A stretch of 64,000 nucleotides of DNA from JAOPZW01 sp963851295 (GCA_963851295.1 CAWKOS010000009.1:418506-482505), one strand, 5' to 3'; positions 54,375 through 63,897 are shown, counted from the stretch's first letter. A program made the numbers and translations. The notes: a model not told the origin generated them from the letters alone.

Positions 54375-55127
54375 ATGAAGATCGTCGTCATCGGCGGAAC
54401 CGGTCTCATCGGATCAAAGCTCGTGGCCAAGCTCGACGAGCGGGGCCACGAGGCCGTCGCGGCCGCACCGAACACCGGCGTCAACACGCTCACGGGCGAC
54501 GGGCTCGCCGATGCCGTGGCGGGCGCCTCCGCGGTCGTCGACGTGTCCAACGCGCCGGCCTGGGAGGACGCCGCGGTGCTCGAGTTCTTCGACACGTCGA
54601 CGCGCAACCTGCTGGCGGCCGAGGCCGCCGCCGGGGTGGGCCATCACGTCGCGCTCTCGGTCGTGGGAACCGAGCGCCTGACCGAGAGCGGCTACTTCCG
54701 CGCGAAGCTCGTGCAGGAGCAGCTGATCGAGGAGTCCTCGATCCCGTACTCGATCGTCCGCGCGACGCAGTTCTTCGAGTTCCTGGACCGCATCGCCGCG
54801 GATGCGACCGAGGGCGACACGGTCCGTCTGCCGCACGCGTTCATCCAGCCGATGGCGGCCGACGACGTCGCCGGCGCGCTCTGCGCGGTTGCCGCGGGCT
54901 CGCCGGTGAACGGCATCGTCGAGATTGCCGGGCCCGACCGGTTCCACCTCGACGAGCTCATTCGCGGACGCCTCGGCGCGGTCGGCGATCCCCGCGACGT
55001 GATCGCCGACCCGAAGGCGTCCTACTTCGGCATCACGCCAGGCGAGCGCACCCTCCTACCCGGCGACGACGCCGACATCGCCGCGACCAGCTACAAGGAC
55101 TGGCTGAGCCAGCCCGCGACCGTGTGA
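54375..55127 (+). CDS. NmrA-like/atypical SDR NAD(P)-binding protein, copy a, 250 aa
   Basis: MKIVVIGGTGLIGSKLV gives the Rossmann Gly motif at residues 7-13. RATQFFEFLDRI and DVAGALCAVAAGSP follow the NAD(P)H-binding/NmrA family, which lacks the SDR Tyr-Lys pair. It is a clear paralogue of the gene at 57555 (shared TGDGLAD, VVDVSN, WEDAAVLEFF-like and STRN blocks). Such epimerase/oxidoreductase genes are classic ECF41 targets, and a matching promoter is 40 nt upstream. Confidence 0.85.
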   Translation: MKIVVIGGTGLIGSKLVAKLDERGHEAVAAAPNTGVNTLTGDGLADAVAGASAVVDVSNAPAWEDAAVLEFFDTSTRNLLAAEAAAGVGHHVALSVVGTERLTESGYFRAKLVQEQLIEESSIPYSIVRATQFFEFLDRIAADATEGDTVRLPHAFIQPMAADDVAGALCAVAAGSPVNGIVEIAGPDRFHLDELIRGRLGAVGDPRDVIADPKASYFGITPGERTLLPGDDADIAATSYKDWLSQPATV

Positions 55128-55136
55128 GGCACGTCC

Positions 55137-55934
55137 CTACTGACCGGACTCCCCCCGAAGCGAGGCGAGCTGCTCCTCGAAGCGGGCCATCGCGCCGGCG
55201 TACAGCAACAGTCCCCAGCTCACCCTGGCGACGCCCAGCGCGGCCAGCTCGGCGAGCGACGGGGCCTGCGGCAGCGCCACGACGTTGACGGGGCCGTCGA
55301 CCTCCGCCATGAAGGCGCGCAGCGCGTCGGCCTCCCAGAGGGTGATCGGATACACGCAGTCGACGCCGGCCTCGAGGTACGCGTTTGCGCGCCGCACCGC
55401 CTCGGCAACGAGCTCCTGCTGGGTGCCGGGGGCGGCACCGGCGAGGAAGGGACCGAGGAAGACGTCCACGCGGGCGTTGATCACGAGCGGGTAGCCGTCC
55501 GCCGCCGCGGCCTGGCGAACCGCCCCGAGCCATTCGGCGTGGCGGTCGGGATCGCGGAGGCTCTCGTCGGTGTGGTCGGTGTCCTCGAGATTGCACCCGG
55601 CGGCCCCGGCGCTCCGCAGCGCGGCGACGAGCTCGGCGGGCTCCATCCCGTAGCCGGCCTCGGCATCGACCGTCACGGGCACGTCGACGCCCCTGGCGAT
55701 CCGTGCCGCCGCGGCGAGCATCTCGTCGCCCGGCGCGCCCTCGTGGTCCTCATAGCCGAGCGTGCCCGCCACGCCGGCGCTGGTGGTCGCGACCACGGGA
55801 AAGCCGGCCGCGACCACCGCTCTCGCGGTGGCCACGTCCCAGGCGTTCGGCAGCACGAGGGGGGCGCCGGGGCGGTGCAGCGACCGCAGCTCGTCGCACC
55901 GGCCCTGGACGTCGGATGTCTGCGAGGAGGTCAT
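55137..55934 (-). CDS. Isocitrate lyase/PEP mutase family protein, 265 aa
   Basis: A TIM-barrel of the ICL/PEPM superfamily: LPNAWDVATARAVVAAGFPVVATTSAGVAG at the start, VPVTVDAEAGYG with the Mg-binding acids, and GCNLEDTD. The lyase signature KKCGH of isocitrate lyase is absent, so it is closer to the oxaloacetate decarboxylase/carboxyvinyl-phosphonate-like members. The stop is 9 bp from that of the convergent NmrA-like gene. Reaction unknown. Confidence 0.82.
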   Translation of the reverse strand: MTSSQTSDVQGRCDELRSLHRPGAPLVLPNAWDVATARAVVAAGFPVVATTSAGVAGTLGYEDHEGAPGDEMLAAAARIARGVDVPVTVDAEAGYGMEPAELVAALRSAGAAGCNLEDTDHTDESLRDPDRHAEWLGAVRQAAAADGYPLVINARVDVFLGPFLAGAAPGTQQELVAEAVRRANAYLEAGVDCVYPITLWEADALRAFMAEVDGPVNVVALPQAPSLAELAALGVARVSWGLLLYAGAMARFEEQLASLRGESGQ

Positions 55935-55991
55935 GGCGAGAACCTACGCGACGTCTTTTGGCACGGGGTGAAAGCGCAGAGACTGGGCATC

Positions 55992-56017
55992 GGACTGGGG
56001 ACCCACCCGGACGAGAT
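55992..56017 (+). promoter_or_regulatory. Recurring element, copy 3, shortened (upstream of 56047)
   Basis: GGACTGGGGAC is followed almost at once by CCCGGACGAGAT; the middle of the other two copies is missing. It lies about 30 nt before the small membrane-protein gene. Confidence 0.4.
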
Positions 56018-56046
56018 GCACGCGCCACTCCGGCACCGTTGCCGGC

Positions 56047-56352
56047 ATGAACACCACCCAAGACGTCCGCTCCGCGCACCCGACGCACCTCGAGGTGAGC
56101 GCGGAGGTCATCGAGGTGACCGGCGGCGGCCTGCGCATCGCGGAGATCGGCCTGGTCATCCTGCTCGGGCTGCTGGTCTGCCCGCCCCTGCTGATCCTCG
56201 CGGTCGTCGTGGCGGCGCCGCTCATCGCCATGACCGCGGTCGTCGCGGCCGTGGTGGCCGCGGTCGCGGTGCCGACGATCCTCGTCCGCCGCGTGCTCGC
56301 CCACCACCGCGCGCACGGCACGACGCTGTTCCTGCACCGCCTGCTGCCGTGA
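56047..56352 (+). CDS. Small membrane protein, 101 aa
   Basis: A polar N-terminus of about 30 residues is followed by two or three tightly spaced hydrophobic segments (about 31-55 and 55-78) and a basic tail with histidines. It resembles the 114-aa protein upstream of the sigma factor in layout. The stop overlaps the GTG of the LtrA-like gene (GTGA). Confidence 0.62.
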   Translation: MNTTQDVRSAHPTHLEVSAEVIEVTGGGLRIAEIGLVILLGLLVCPPLLILAVVVAAPLIAMTAVVAAVVAAVAVPTILVRRVLAHHRAHGTTLFLHRLLP

Positions 56353-57558
56353 TCGCCGTTCGCGCACCCGTGCGCCACCTGCGCCCGCGCGGGCAGGGCG
56401 TCGAGCAGCCGATCACGACGGTCGAGCTGTTCTTCGACCTGGTCTACGTCTTCGCGATCACGCAGCTCTCGCACATGATCCTCGGCGATCTCCACGGTCG
56501 CCGGGCTCGCACGGGCGGCGTTCCTGCTGCTGATCGTGTGGTGGGCGTGGATCTACACGACCTGGATGGCCAACTGGTTCGATCCGGGGTCGCCCTCGGT
56601 GCGCGCGGTGCTCACCGGCGTGATGCTCGCGAGCCTGCTCATGGCGGCCGCGCTGCCGGGCGCGTTCGGCGAGGACGGCGCGCTGTTCGCGATCAGCTAT
56701 GTCGTCCTGCAGGTCGGGCGCAACGCGGCGGCTGCGAGCCTGCTCGGCCGCGACCATCCGCTGCGCGACGTCTTCGAGCGGCTCGTCGGCTGGAGCGCTG
56801 CGTCCGGCGTGCTCTGGCTGGCGGGCGCCGCGCTGCCCGGCGACCGGCGGCTGCTGCTCTGGATCCCGGCGGTCGTGCTCGACCTCTGCGCCCCGTTCGC
56901 CGGCTACTGGCTGCCGCGCAGGGGCCACATGATCACCAGCCAGTACGACATCGAAGCCGGCCACTTCACCGACCGCTGCCAGGGCTTCATCATCATCGCG
57001 CTGGGCGAGTCGATCGTCGTCACCGGGGCCACGGCCGCAGACGCCGGCCTGTCCTCCACGGTCGTCCTGTGCCTCGGCATCGCCTTCGTCGAGACCGCCG
57101 CGCTGTGGTGGCTGTACTTCGGCGCGGTCGCCGAGCGCTCGCGCCAGATCATGAGCTCATGCGAGGACCCGGGCCGCCTGGCGCGCGACGCCTACACCTA
57201 TCTGCACGCCCCGATCGTGGCGGGCATCATCGCCGTCGCGGTGGGAGACGACCTGCTCATCGGCGACCCGGGGGGCGCGCTGCACGGCGTCGGGCTGGCG
57301 ATGGTGCTCGGCGGGCCGGCCCTCTACCTCTTGGGAGAGAGCCTGTTCCGGCTCCGCGTGACCGGCGCCGCCAACGCCAAGCGCCTCGCGGTCGCGGCGA
57401 TCCTGGTGGCGCTGGTCCCGTTCGGGTCGCAGGTCAGCGCCCTGGCGCTGAGCGCGACGGTGGCCGCGCTTCTGAGCGCGCTCGCGGTCTGGGAGCTGCG
57501 GGCCCCCGCGCCCCACGTCCTGCATCACCTCCAACACCAACCGGAAGGAACATCATGA
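56349..57558 (+). pseudogene. Low-temperature-requirement A (LtrA)-like membrane protein, frame broken by one base
   Basis: GTG 56349 opens a frame with the LtrA signature VELFFDLVYVFAITQLSH. That frame loses sense after 56492, while the family sequence continues in the next frame (VAGLARAAFLLLIVWWAWIYTTW) to 57558. Removing one C at 56492-56493 restores a roughly 402-residue LtrA protein with about ten helices and the QYDIEAGHFTDRCQGFIIIALGES block. It could be a true mutation or a sequencing error. The function of LtrA is poorly known. The stop overlaps the second NmrA-like gene (ATGA). Confidence 0.8.
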
Positions 57559-58316
57559 AGATCGTGGTCATCGGTGGAAGCGGCCGCGTGGGCGCCAACG
57601 TCGTCCAGCGACTGAACGCGAGCGGGCACGACGCGGTGCCGGCCTCGCCCGCCACGGGCGTCGACACCATCACGGGCGACGGCCTCGCCGACGTGATGGC
57701 GGGCGCCGACGTCGTCGTCGACGTCTCCAACTCGCCCGTCTGGGAGGACGACGCGGTCCGGGAGTTCTTCACGACCTCGACGCGCAACCAGCTGGCGGCC
57801 GAGCGCGACGCCGGCGTCGGCCACCACCTCGCGGTGTCGATCGTCGGCGCCGAGCTCCTGCCCGACAGCGGCTACCTGCGCGCCAAGGTCGCCCAGGAGG
57901 CCGAGGTCGAGGCCGGGAGCATCCCCTTCACCATCCTGCGCGCCACGCAGTTCTTCGAGTTCCTGCCCCAGATCGTCGAATCCGGCGCCGAGGACGACGC
58001 CGTCCGGCTCTCGACCGGGCTGATGCAGCTCGTCGGCGCCGACGACGTCGCCGCCACGGTGGCCGAGCTGGCGATGGCCGCGCCGGTCGGCGGCCGCGTC
58101 GAGCTCGGCGGCCCCGAGGCGCTGGGCATCGACGCGTGGGCGCGTCGCCTGTTCGCCGCCACCGGCGACGAGCGGACGGTCGTCGGCGACCCGCACGCGC
58201 GCTACTACGGCACCGAGCTTCACGGCGGCGAGCTGACGCCGGGCGACGGCGCACGCATCGGGACGATTGACTTCGAGGCGTGGTTCTCGGCGCACCGCCA
58301 GGAGGCCGTGCGGTAG
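57555..58316 (+). CDS. NmrA-like/atypical SDR NAD(P)-binding protein, copy b, 253 aa
   Basis: MKIVVIGGSGRVGANVV carries the Gly motif; RATQFFEFLPQIV and DDVAATVAELA follow. More than half of the residues match copy a at 54375 by eye, so the two arose by duplication. It is coupled to the LtrA-like gene by ATGA, whereas copy a has its own ECF41-like promoter. Confidence 0.85.
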   Translation: MKIVVIGGSGRVGANVVQRLNASGHDAVPASPATGVDTITGDGLADVMAGADVVVDVSNSPVWEDDAVREFFTTSTRNQLAAERDAGVGHHLAVSIVGAELLPDSGYLRAKVAQEAEVEAGSIPFTILRATQFFEFLPQIVESGAEDDAVRLSTGLMQLVGADDVAATVAELAMAAPVGGRVELGGPEALGIDAWARRLFAATGDERTVVGDPHARYYGTELHGGELTPGDGARIGTIDFEAWFSAHRQEAVR

Positions 58317-58642
58317 CCCGTAGCCTCTTCCGGACGTGCTGGTCGGGACAGCGCAGACGTGTTGGCTCCCGCCCACGCGCTCTTGACCTGCCACTCTCAC
58401 CGCCGCCGGTGCCCGTCACCAAGCACGGCCTGCTTCTGCAGCGATGACCGCTCAGCCCGCGGCCGATGACCGCAGATGCTCGGTCATCGAGTGCGGCGTA
58501 CCGGCGCCCGAACTAGCCCGCAGGCGCGCGACGGACGGCTGCTCCGCTGCATGAATAGGAGCAGCGGCAGCGCGCGCCGGTTGACTGCTCCTGCCAGACG
58601 AAAAGGGAAGCTCTGCCGGCAATGCAACTCGCGACCGCGGTC
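58317..58642. other. 326-bp gap between convergent genes with a weak hairpin
   Basis: An 8-bp inverted repeat, GCTGCTCC (58538-58545) and GGAGCAGC (58558-58565), with a 12-nt loop could end transcription. Otherwise I see no gene. Confidence 0.4.
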
Positions 58643-59740
58643 TCACGCCGCTGTTGCGGCCGCCGGTTCAACGACGACCGAGACCTCGCCGCTGGCGTGG
58701 GTGCGGATGAGCAGCGCCGACGGCGCCGGTGCCGCAAGCGCGAGCTGTGCGGCTTGCCGCGCGACCGCCCCGGTGAGCATCTCCTGGTCGGGCCGCGGTG
58801 CTTCGGGAAGGCCGCGGGCCCGGCGGTAGCGGCGCACGAGCGGGTTGCGGGAGCCGTAGGTGTCCCACTTGAACGCTTGCTCGCGGAACTCCAGGTGCCA
58901 CGCCGCGAACTCGTAGGCGAGCTCCTGGAGGTCGGCGAGGGCGTCGAGCACACGCTCGCGCTCCTCGAACTGTGCACTCTCCAGCTCCTCGACGGTGTCG
59001 AACGGCAACGAAGTGAGCAGGCCGCTCGCTGCGGTCATGACCCTGGTCGCGTGCAGCAGCATCTCCCACGAGCGCTCGACAGCCTCGCGGCTCGTCACGC
59101 CCTCGCCGTAGCCGGTGAGGTGGCGCCGGAACCGTTCCCGCAACTGATTCCAGACCCGGCTGGCATCGCGCGCCCCGTCTCGGAGCTCCTGGATACGGGA
59201 CGCCGACAGCGAGCCGTGCGCTTCGAGTCGCTCACGAGAGCGGGCGACGGTGTTGTCGACGTGGAGGAGCGTCCCGCGCTTGTCGTCGTCGTCGCGCTCA
59301 AGGATCTCCTCGATGCCAGAGGCGATGCCTTCGAGCTTGTCGCTGATTTCCACGAGATAGTGCTGCTGAGTGGCCATCGCCATCGCCTCCCACGCGACCG
59401 GTCCCAGCACCTTCGTCACCGACGGCATGGCGGTCTTCGCGGAATCACCGACCTTCTCCAACCGGGCCTCCGGCATCGGCCCCCCGGTCTTGACGTCCCT
59501 TAGCCGCAAGCTGGCGTCGCCCTTGCCTGGGTTGGCAAACCGTTGCGTCCGCTCCCGGAGGGCCTTCTGCTGCGTCGGGTCGAGAACGATGCGATACGTC
59601 TGCTCGGTCACTGGCGCGGCCTTGCGCGCGAGCATCCATTTCTTGGCGGGCTCGCCGAGGGTATTGCGCACAGCGACGGCGGCCTCGCCGGTGAGTGTGA
59701 CGACACGCTTCGTGCGGTCGCCGGAGGCGGATTCGGGCAT
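58643..59740 (-). CDS. Hypothetical cytoplasmic protein, largely helical, 365 aa
   Basis: No signal peptide or membrane segment. A short beta-like N-terminus (RVVTLTGEAAVAVRN) is followed by a long helical region rich in Glu, Arg and Ala (about 125-300) with coiled-coil tendency, and an Ala-rich tail. I do not recognise the family. It is a single gene, convergent with the NmrA-like operon. ATG 59740 lacks an obvious ribosome binding site. Confidence 0.6.
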   Translation of the reverse strand: MPESASGDRTKRVVTLTGEAAVAVRNTLGEPAKKWMLARKAAPVTEQTYRIVLDPTQQKALRERTQRFANPGKGDASLRLRDVKTGGPMPEARLEKVGDSAKTAMPSVTKVLGPVAWEAMAMATQQHYLVEISDKLEGIASGIEEILERDDDDKRGTLLHVDNTVARSRERLEAHGSLSASRIQELRDGARDASRVWNQLRERFRRHLTGYGEGVTSREAVERSWEMLLHATRVMTAASGLLTSLPFDTVEELESAQFEERERVLDALADLQELAYEFAAWHLEFREQAFKWDTYGSRNPLVRRYRRARGLPEAPRPDQEMLTGAVARQAAQLALAAPAPSALLIRTHASGEVSVVVEPAAATAA

Positions 59741-59966
59741 CGGTAGGAGTAATCGGCGGGCGGCCCCGGTTACTCAAGCCCATCCACGAAACGCTCACGC
59801 GGATGAGGCTGCTCGACCCAAGACGCCAGATCTGGGGTGGCTGCCGCCACCAGCCACGACCGAGCAAGAGGACGTTGAGAACGGCTTTCGCTTCGAGGCA
59901 GACACGTATGGCAACGACAACACGGGCGGCGCTGTCGCAACGGACGAGTTGCGGGAGCGTGCGTGC

Positions 59967-60980
59967 TCACGTCGCTGATGGCCGTGGCGGCGCTGCGGGC
60001 TCCTCCGTCCCTGCGCCGGTTTCGGCGATTGCGTCGTCGATCGCCTGAAGCATCTGCTGGGAGAGCTCGACGCCGCCGGCGCCGATCCATCCGTCCAGCT
60101 GAGCGGGTCGGCGCGCGCCGACGATCGCACCGGTCACACCCTCCTGTGCCAGCGTCCATGCAATCGCAAGCTCGGCGACCGCACAGCCGAGCTGGTCGGC
60201 GATCGCGCGCAGGCGGTCGACGAGAGCCAGGTTCCTGGACAGCAAGGGTTCGGCGAACTCGGGCCGCGCCAGGCGCATGTCGTCGGAGGGCAGGCGCTCG
60301 AGCCGGTCGCGATCGAAGGCGCCGCTGAGCAGCCCTGAGGCCATCGGCGAGTACACGATCACCCCGGTCTGGTGCTCGGCGGCCCACGGAATCACGTCCA
60401 GAAGCGCACTGCGCTGAACCATCGACAGGGGTGGCTGGACAGAGTCGACATGGCGAATCGTCTCGCAGCGCTCGAGCTGATCGACGTCGAAGTTCGAGAC
60501 GCCGATCCAGCGGACCTTGCCCGCATCGACCAGCTGGGCCATCGTCGACCAGGACTCCTCGAGCGTCGTTCCGCTGTCCAAGTCGGGCCAGTGGATCTGG
60601 TAGAGATCGAGCCGTTCCAGCCGCAGGCGACGGAGGCTCGCGTCGCATTCGTCGCGGATCGACTGCGGACGCAGGTCGCCATACGGCGTGCCGTCCGGGC
60701 CAGTCTTCCTGCCGCACTTCGTGCACACGAACACGTCGTCGCCCGCCGCGTACCCGTCCAGCGCCTGCCCGACAATCTCCTCGGCATGCCCAAGGCCGTA
60801 GACGGCAGCCGTGTCGACCCAGTTGATCCCCTCATCGATGGCCCGGCGGATCGCGGCGATCGATTCCGAGTCATCGACGGGACCCCAGCCAAACCGCCAC
60901 GGCCCGCCGATCGCCCAGGTACCGAGACCAAGACGCGTGAACGCCGCCCCCGAGCGGCCCAGCATTGCGGTCGGAATCAC
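59967..60980 (-). CDS. Aldo/keto reductase, 337 aa
   Basis: LGLGTWAIGG, the catalytic Asp56 and Tyr61 in VDTAAVYGLGHAEE, a Lys in VFVCTK, and His in DLYQIHWPD make a complete AKR active site. GVSNFDVDQL and VYSPMASGLLSG follow in order. It reduces an aldehyde or ketone with NADPH. GTG 60980 follows GAGGAG by 8 nt. The protein is close to the YghZ/Tas-like aldo-keto group. Confidence 0.88.
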   Translation of the reverse strand: MIPTAMLGRSGAAFTRLGLGTWAIGGPWRFGWGPVDDSESIAAIRRAIDEGINWVDTAAVYGLGHAEEIVGQALDGYAAGDDVFVCTKCGRKTGPDGTPYGDLRPQSIRDECDASLRRLRLERLDLYQIHWPDLDSGTTLEESWSTMAQLVDAGKVRWIGVSNFDVDQLERCETIRHVDSVQPPLSMVQRSALLDVIPWAAEHQTGVIVYSPMASGLLSGAFDRDRLERLPSDDMRLARPEFAEPLLSRNLALVDRLRAIADQLGCAVAELAIAWTLAQEGVTGAIVGARRPAQLDGWIGAGGVELSQQMLQAIDDAIAETGAGTEEPAAPPRPSAT

Positions 60981-61346
60981 CGGTCGTCTCCTCGTTTCTC
61001 GCGGACCTGGCGGTCGCCGCATTGCCAGTCGGCGAGCACGCAGCAAGAACTATCCGTCATCAGATCCTGGTCGAGGGCCCCGGCCTGGTGGGTCGAGCCG
61101 TCGCCCAGCATGCCCTTCGATGACCAGCGAGCGTCCACCGTGTCGATCACGCACAACGAACGGTGGGTTGTCAGGGACCCTGCGGACACTCTTCAGTCGT
61201 TGCCGGCAAAGGGGAAGGTGGCCGAGCAGCCCCGGTGGCGCGTCGTCGGATAGCGCCTCGATGTCGCAACGGCAAAAGGGCCATCCTCCGCATCCCCCGC
61301 GGCGGTCCGTCCATCAGCACCTAGCCGTGGCTCGGAAGCCTGCGAG
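60981..61346. other. 366-bp gap with no recognisable gene
   Basis: Only short, low-quality frames. It includes the ribosome binding site of the aldo/keto reductase at its left end. No clear terminator seen. Confidence 0.5.
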
Positions 61347-61892
61347 TCAGGGCCGCGGTGGCACGGTTGCGAACGGCGATCCCACGAGCGCGGTGGCGGC
61401 ATCGAGGAAGGCGTCGCGGAGCTCTTGTTGCTGGTGTCTCGCACCGAGAGCCGCACCCAGAGTCGGGCGTGGGCCTGCGCTAACCCAACTCAGGGTTTCG
61501 CTGCGAGCCTTGTCCAATGCGACAAGAGCCTCGAAAAACGCAAGCGTCACGGGATGCTCGCGCCCTAACAGGATGGTGAGTCGGCGGTGGCCTGCCAGCA
61601 ACCGCGGGCCGGCCGTCTCGACAGGGTCAATCAGCTTCGCGCTGCGCCCGCGGTCGGATGCCATGGCCTGCGCGTCGCCAAGGTCGAAGATGGCCGCGAT
61701 CGCGTCCTCGATGCTGCTGGCACACTCGTCGAGGAGATCTCTGAGCCGATCGAAGTCTTTGGTTGCTTGCTCGCCTAGCCGTTTCCGTTCCTCGCGTCGC
61801 ATCTCCAGCGACCCATTGACGAGTGGGACGCCGATCGCGGTCAAGGCGCTTGCAGTGACAGAGACGATCGCAATGACCGTAGACCCGCTCAT
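61347..61892 (-). CDS. Membrane-anchored coiled-coil protein, 181 aa
   Basis: A single N-terminal membrane helix (about residues 4-26: VIAIVSVTASALTAIGVPLV) is followed by a charged helix starting MRREERKRLGEQ, and a helical body. It resembles small one-pass actinobacterial proteins with unknown roles. ATG 61892 is placed directly before the helix. No partner gene is evident. Confidence 0.6.
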   Translation of the reverse strand: MSGSTVIAIVSVTASALTAIGVPLVNGSLEMRREERKRLGEQATKDFDRLRDLLDECASSIEDAIAAIFDLGDAQAMASDRGRSAKLIDPVETAGPRLLAGHRRLTILLGREHPVTLAFFEALVALDKARSETLSWVSAGPRPTLGAALGARHQQQELRDAFLDAATALVGSPFATVPPRP

Positions 61893-62136
61893 GGCTCGAA
61901 TCGTCCTCGCCCGCTCGGACAATCTCACGCTTCGCACCCGGCGTCTGCCCAGGATCGCCCCGGCGGCCCTGACGATCGCAACACGCGATGAGACGCGCCC
62001 CTCGATAAGCGGACGCAGGACCGCGCCGCGTACCGTTCCACCAGTTGAATGGCCGTGAGCGGTCGCAAGCAGCCGCCCCGCCCAGCAAGTGTCGGGCCCG
62101 TGGGGCGGTCGCGGGACCGCCCCGGGCCGCGTCGAG

Positions 62137-63897
62137 CTATGGCGTCGGGTCTGGGTAGGTGCCGCCGAAGATGTCCGAGTTACCGAACGTCGCCGGGCAT
62201 TTCTGCTGGGGTGCGGGCGCGGGCGGGCTCCCGCCGTCCTGCAGGGCCTGGCGCCAAACGTCGATCGCCGAACAATCCGCGCCGCGGCGGCTGTCGTTCC
62301 ACACGGCCGCCCCGTAGGTTCGGGTCGCGGCTGCATAGACATAGTCGCCGAGGAACTCGTCGGTCAGGGCGTTCGCGCTGGAGGACCGCGGATCGCCTGG
62401 CGCGCCTCGGTTGAGCGTCGTGAAGGACCCGGTCGGCGCGGTACCTGCGGTGTCGGCGTGCTTGACCACGCCGACCAGTGCGCGCGTTGTCCCGGTGGTG
62501 GGCTGGAACGACGTCGTGAACGCGTTGTAGACGACGTAGACGTCGGTGCCGCTGGGCGAGATCGCCGGCGCGGCATAGAAGCCGCGGTCGTCCGCGGTCT
62601 CGATCGCCCGCGGCGCCGCCCACATCGCGCCGCGGTCGGTGGACTCGGTGAAGAACACGTGCGGCGCGGCCAGCGTCCCGCTGACGTAGCTCATCACGAT
62701 GCGGTCGGTCGCGTCGGCGCCGGTGGGGGCGCCGTTGGCGATATCGACGCTCGGGGCGGGCGCCAGGTCGCTGCGGGCGCCGGCGACGCCGTCGATGACT
62801 GGGCGGCCCTGCACGGGGTCAAACGCGCCGGGCTGCTGGACGGGGCCGGCGACGGCCTGCGGGCGCGACCAGTTGGCCCCGCCGTTGGTCGACCGCGACA
62901 TGAACTCGAACGGCGCCTTGCCGCCCGAGACCGAAGTGCCGACGCCGAACACGTACGCCGTTCCGTGGCTATCGGTGCGGACCGTGCAGCCGTCGAGCGG
63001 GTTGCGCTGGCCGTTGTTGGCGGCCGGGGTGATCTGGTGCTGGGTCCAGGTGTCGCCGCCGTTGCGGGAGACCGCCACGATCAGGGGGGCGGGCGCCGCG
63101 TTGCCCTTCTCCTGGCCGACGAACGACGCCCAGCACACGTACACGTTGCCGAAGAACGGGCTCGACGAGGCGTTGTCGGCCCAGACCTGCTCCTTGTCGG
63201 AGAACGTCGTGCTCGACTGCTTGCTGACCAGCACGGGCGCCTTCCACGCGCGCGCGTCGCCCGCCGCGGCAGCAGCGGGGTTGTCGGTGCGCGACACCGC
63301 GATCGCCTCAAAGCCCTTGAACGTCTGATCGCTCCGCGTGGCCGCGAGGTTCGCGGTGAGGTTGGCGTAGTACAGCCGCGAGCCGTTGGCCCAGCTGAAT
63401 CCGCCGGGCCCTGGAGCGGGACCGAACGCGACGGCGGGATCGCCGTCGGAGACCAGCCCGTTCTCGGCGTAATGCGGCAGCGTCCCGATCGGCCCGGTCT
63501 GCGTCGTGCACGCGGGATCGGAGTCACCGAGCACGCCAAGGCAATTGCGCGCGGTCACTCCACTGTAGGTCGGCTGCGTCCACGTCGTCCCGCTGTCGAA
63601 CGAGAAGTACACGCCCGAGACGCCGACGCCCGGAGTGAACGGGCACGTGTTGTCGGCCCCCGCATTGCACGCCTCCATATCGATCTCGTCGTTGGAGCCC
63701 GCGACGAGGACGTTGGGATGGTAGGCGTCGATCGCCACCGCCGGCTCGTTCTGCTTGTTTTGCGAGAACGGGGTGAGCGGACTCCCGACCGTGACCAAGG
63801 CGTCGGGATTGAACGCTGCAGCCGGAGCGGCGAGCGCGACGGCGGTGAGGATGGCCGCGAGCGCGGTGAGCGCTGCTCGCGGGGAGCGACTGAGCAT
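62137..63897 (-). CDS. Secreted BNR-repeat/sialidase-like beta-propeller protein, 586 aa
   Basis: A signal peptide (about residues 1-28, ending PAAA) precedes a six-bladed-propeller type sequence with several Asp-box-like motifs: SFDSGTTWTQPT, SRNGGDTWTQHQ, STNGGANWSRPQ, STDRGAMWAAPR. Together with ALTDEFLGDYVYAA near the end this is typical of exo-alpha-sialidase-like secreted proteins of unknown substrate. GGGGAGGG stands 7 nt before ATG 63897. Catalytic sialidase residues were not identified, so glycan binding or structural display is as likely as hydrolysis. Confidence 0.8.
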   Translation of the reverse strand: MLSRSPRAALTALAAILTAVALAAPAAAFNPDALVTVGSPLTPFSQNKQNEPAVAIDAYHPNVLVAGSNDEIDMEACNAGADNTCPFTPGVGVSGVYFSFDSGTTWTQPTYSGVTARNCLGVLGDSDPACTTQTGPIGTLPHYAENGLVSDGDPAVAFGPAPGPGGFSWANGSRLYYANLTANLAATRSDQTFKGFEAIAVSRTDNPAAAAAGDARAWKAPVLVSKQSSTTFSDKEQVWADNASSSPFFGNVYVCWASFVGQEKGNAAPAPLIVAVSRNGGDTWTQHQITPAANNGQRNPLDGCTVRTDSHGTAYVFGVGTSVSGGKAPFEFMSRSTNGGANWSRPQAVAGPVQQPGAFDPVQGRPVIDGVAGARSDLAPAPSVDIANGAPTGADATDRIVMSYVSGTLAAPHVFFTESTDRGAMWAAPRAIETADDRGFYAAPAISPSGTDVYVVYNAFTTSFQPTTGTTRALVGVVKHADTAGTAPTGSFTTLNRGAPGDPRSSSANALTDEFLGDYVYAAATRTYGAAVWNDSRRGADCSAIDVWRQALQDGGSPPAPAPQQKCPATFGNSDIFGGTYPDPTP

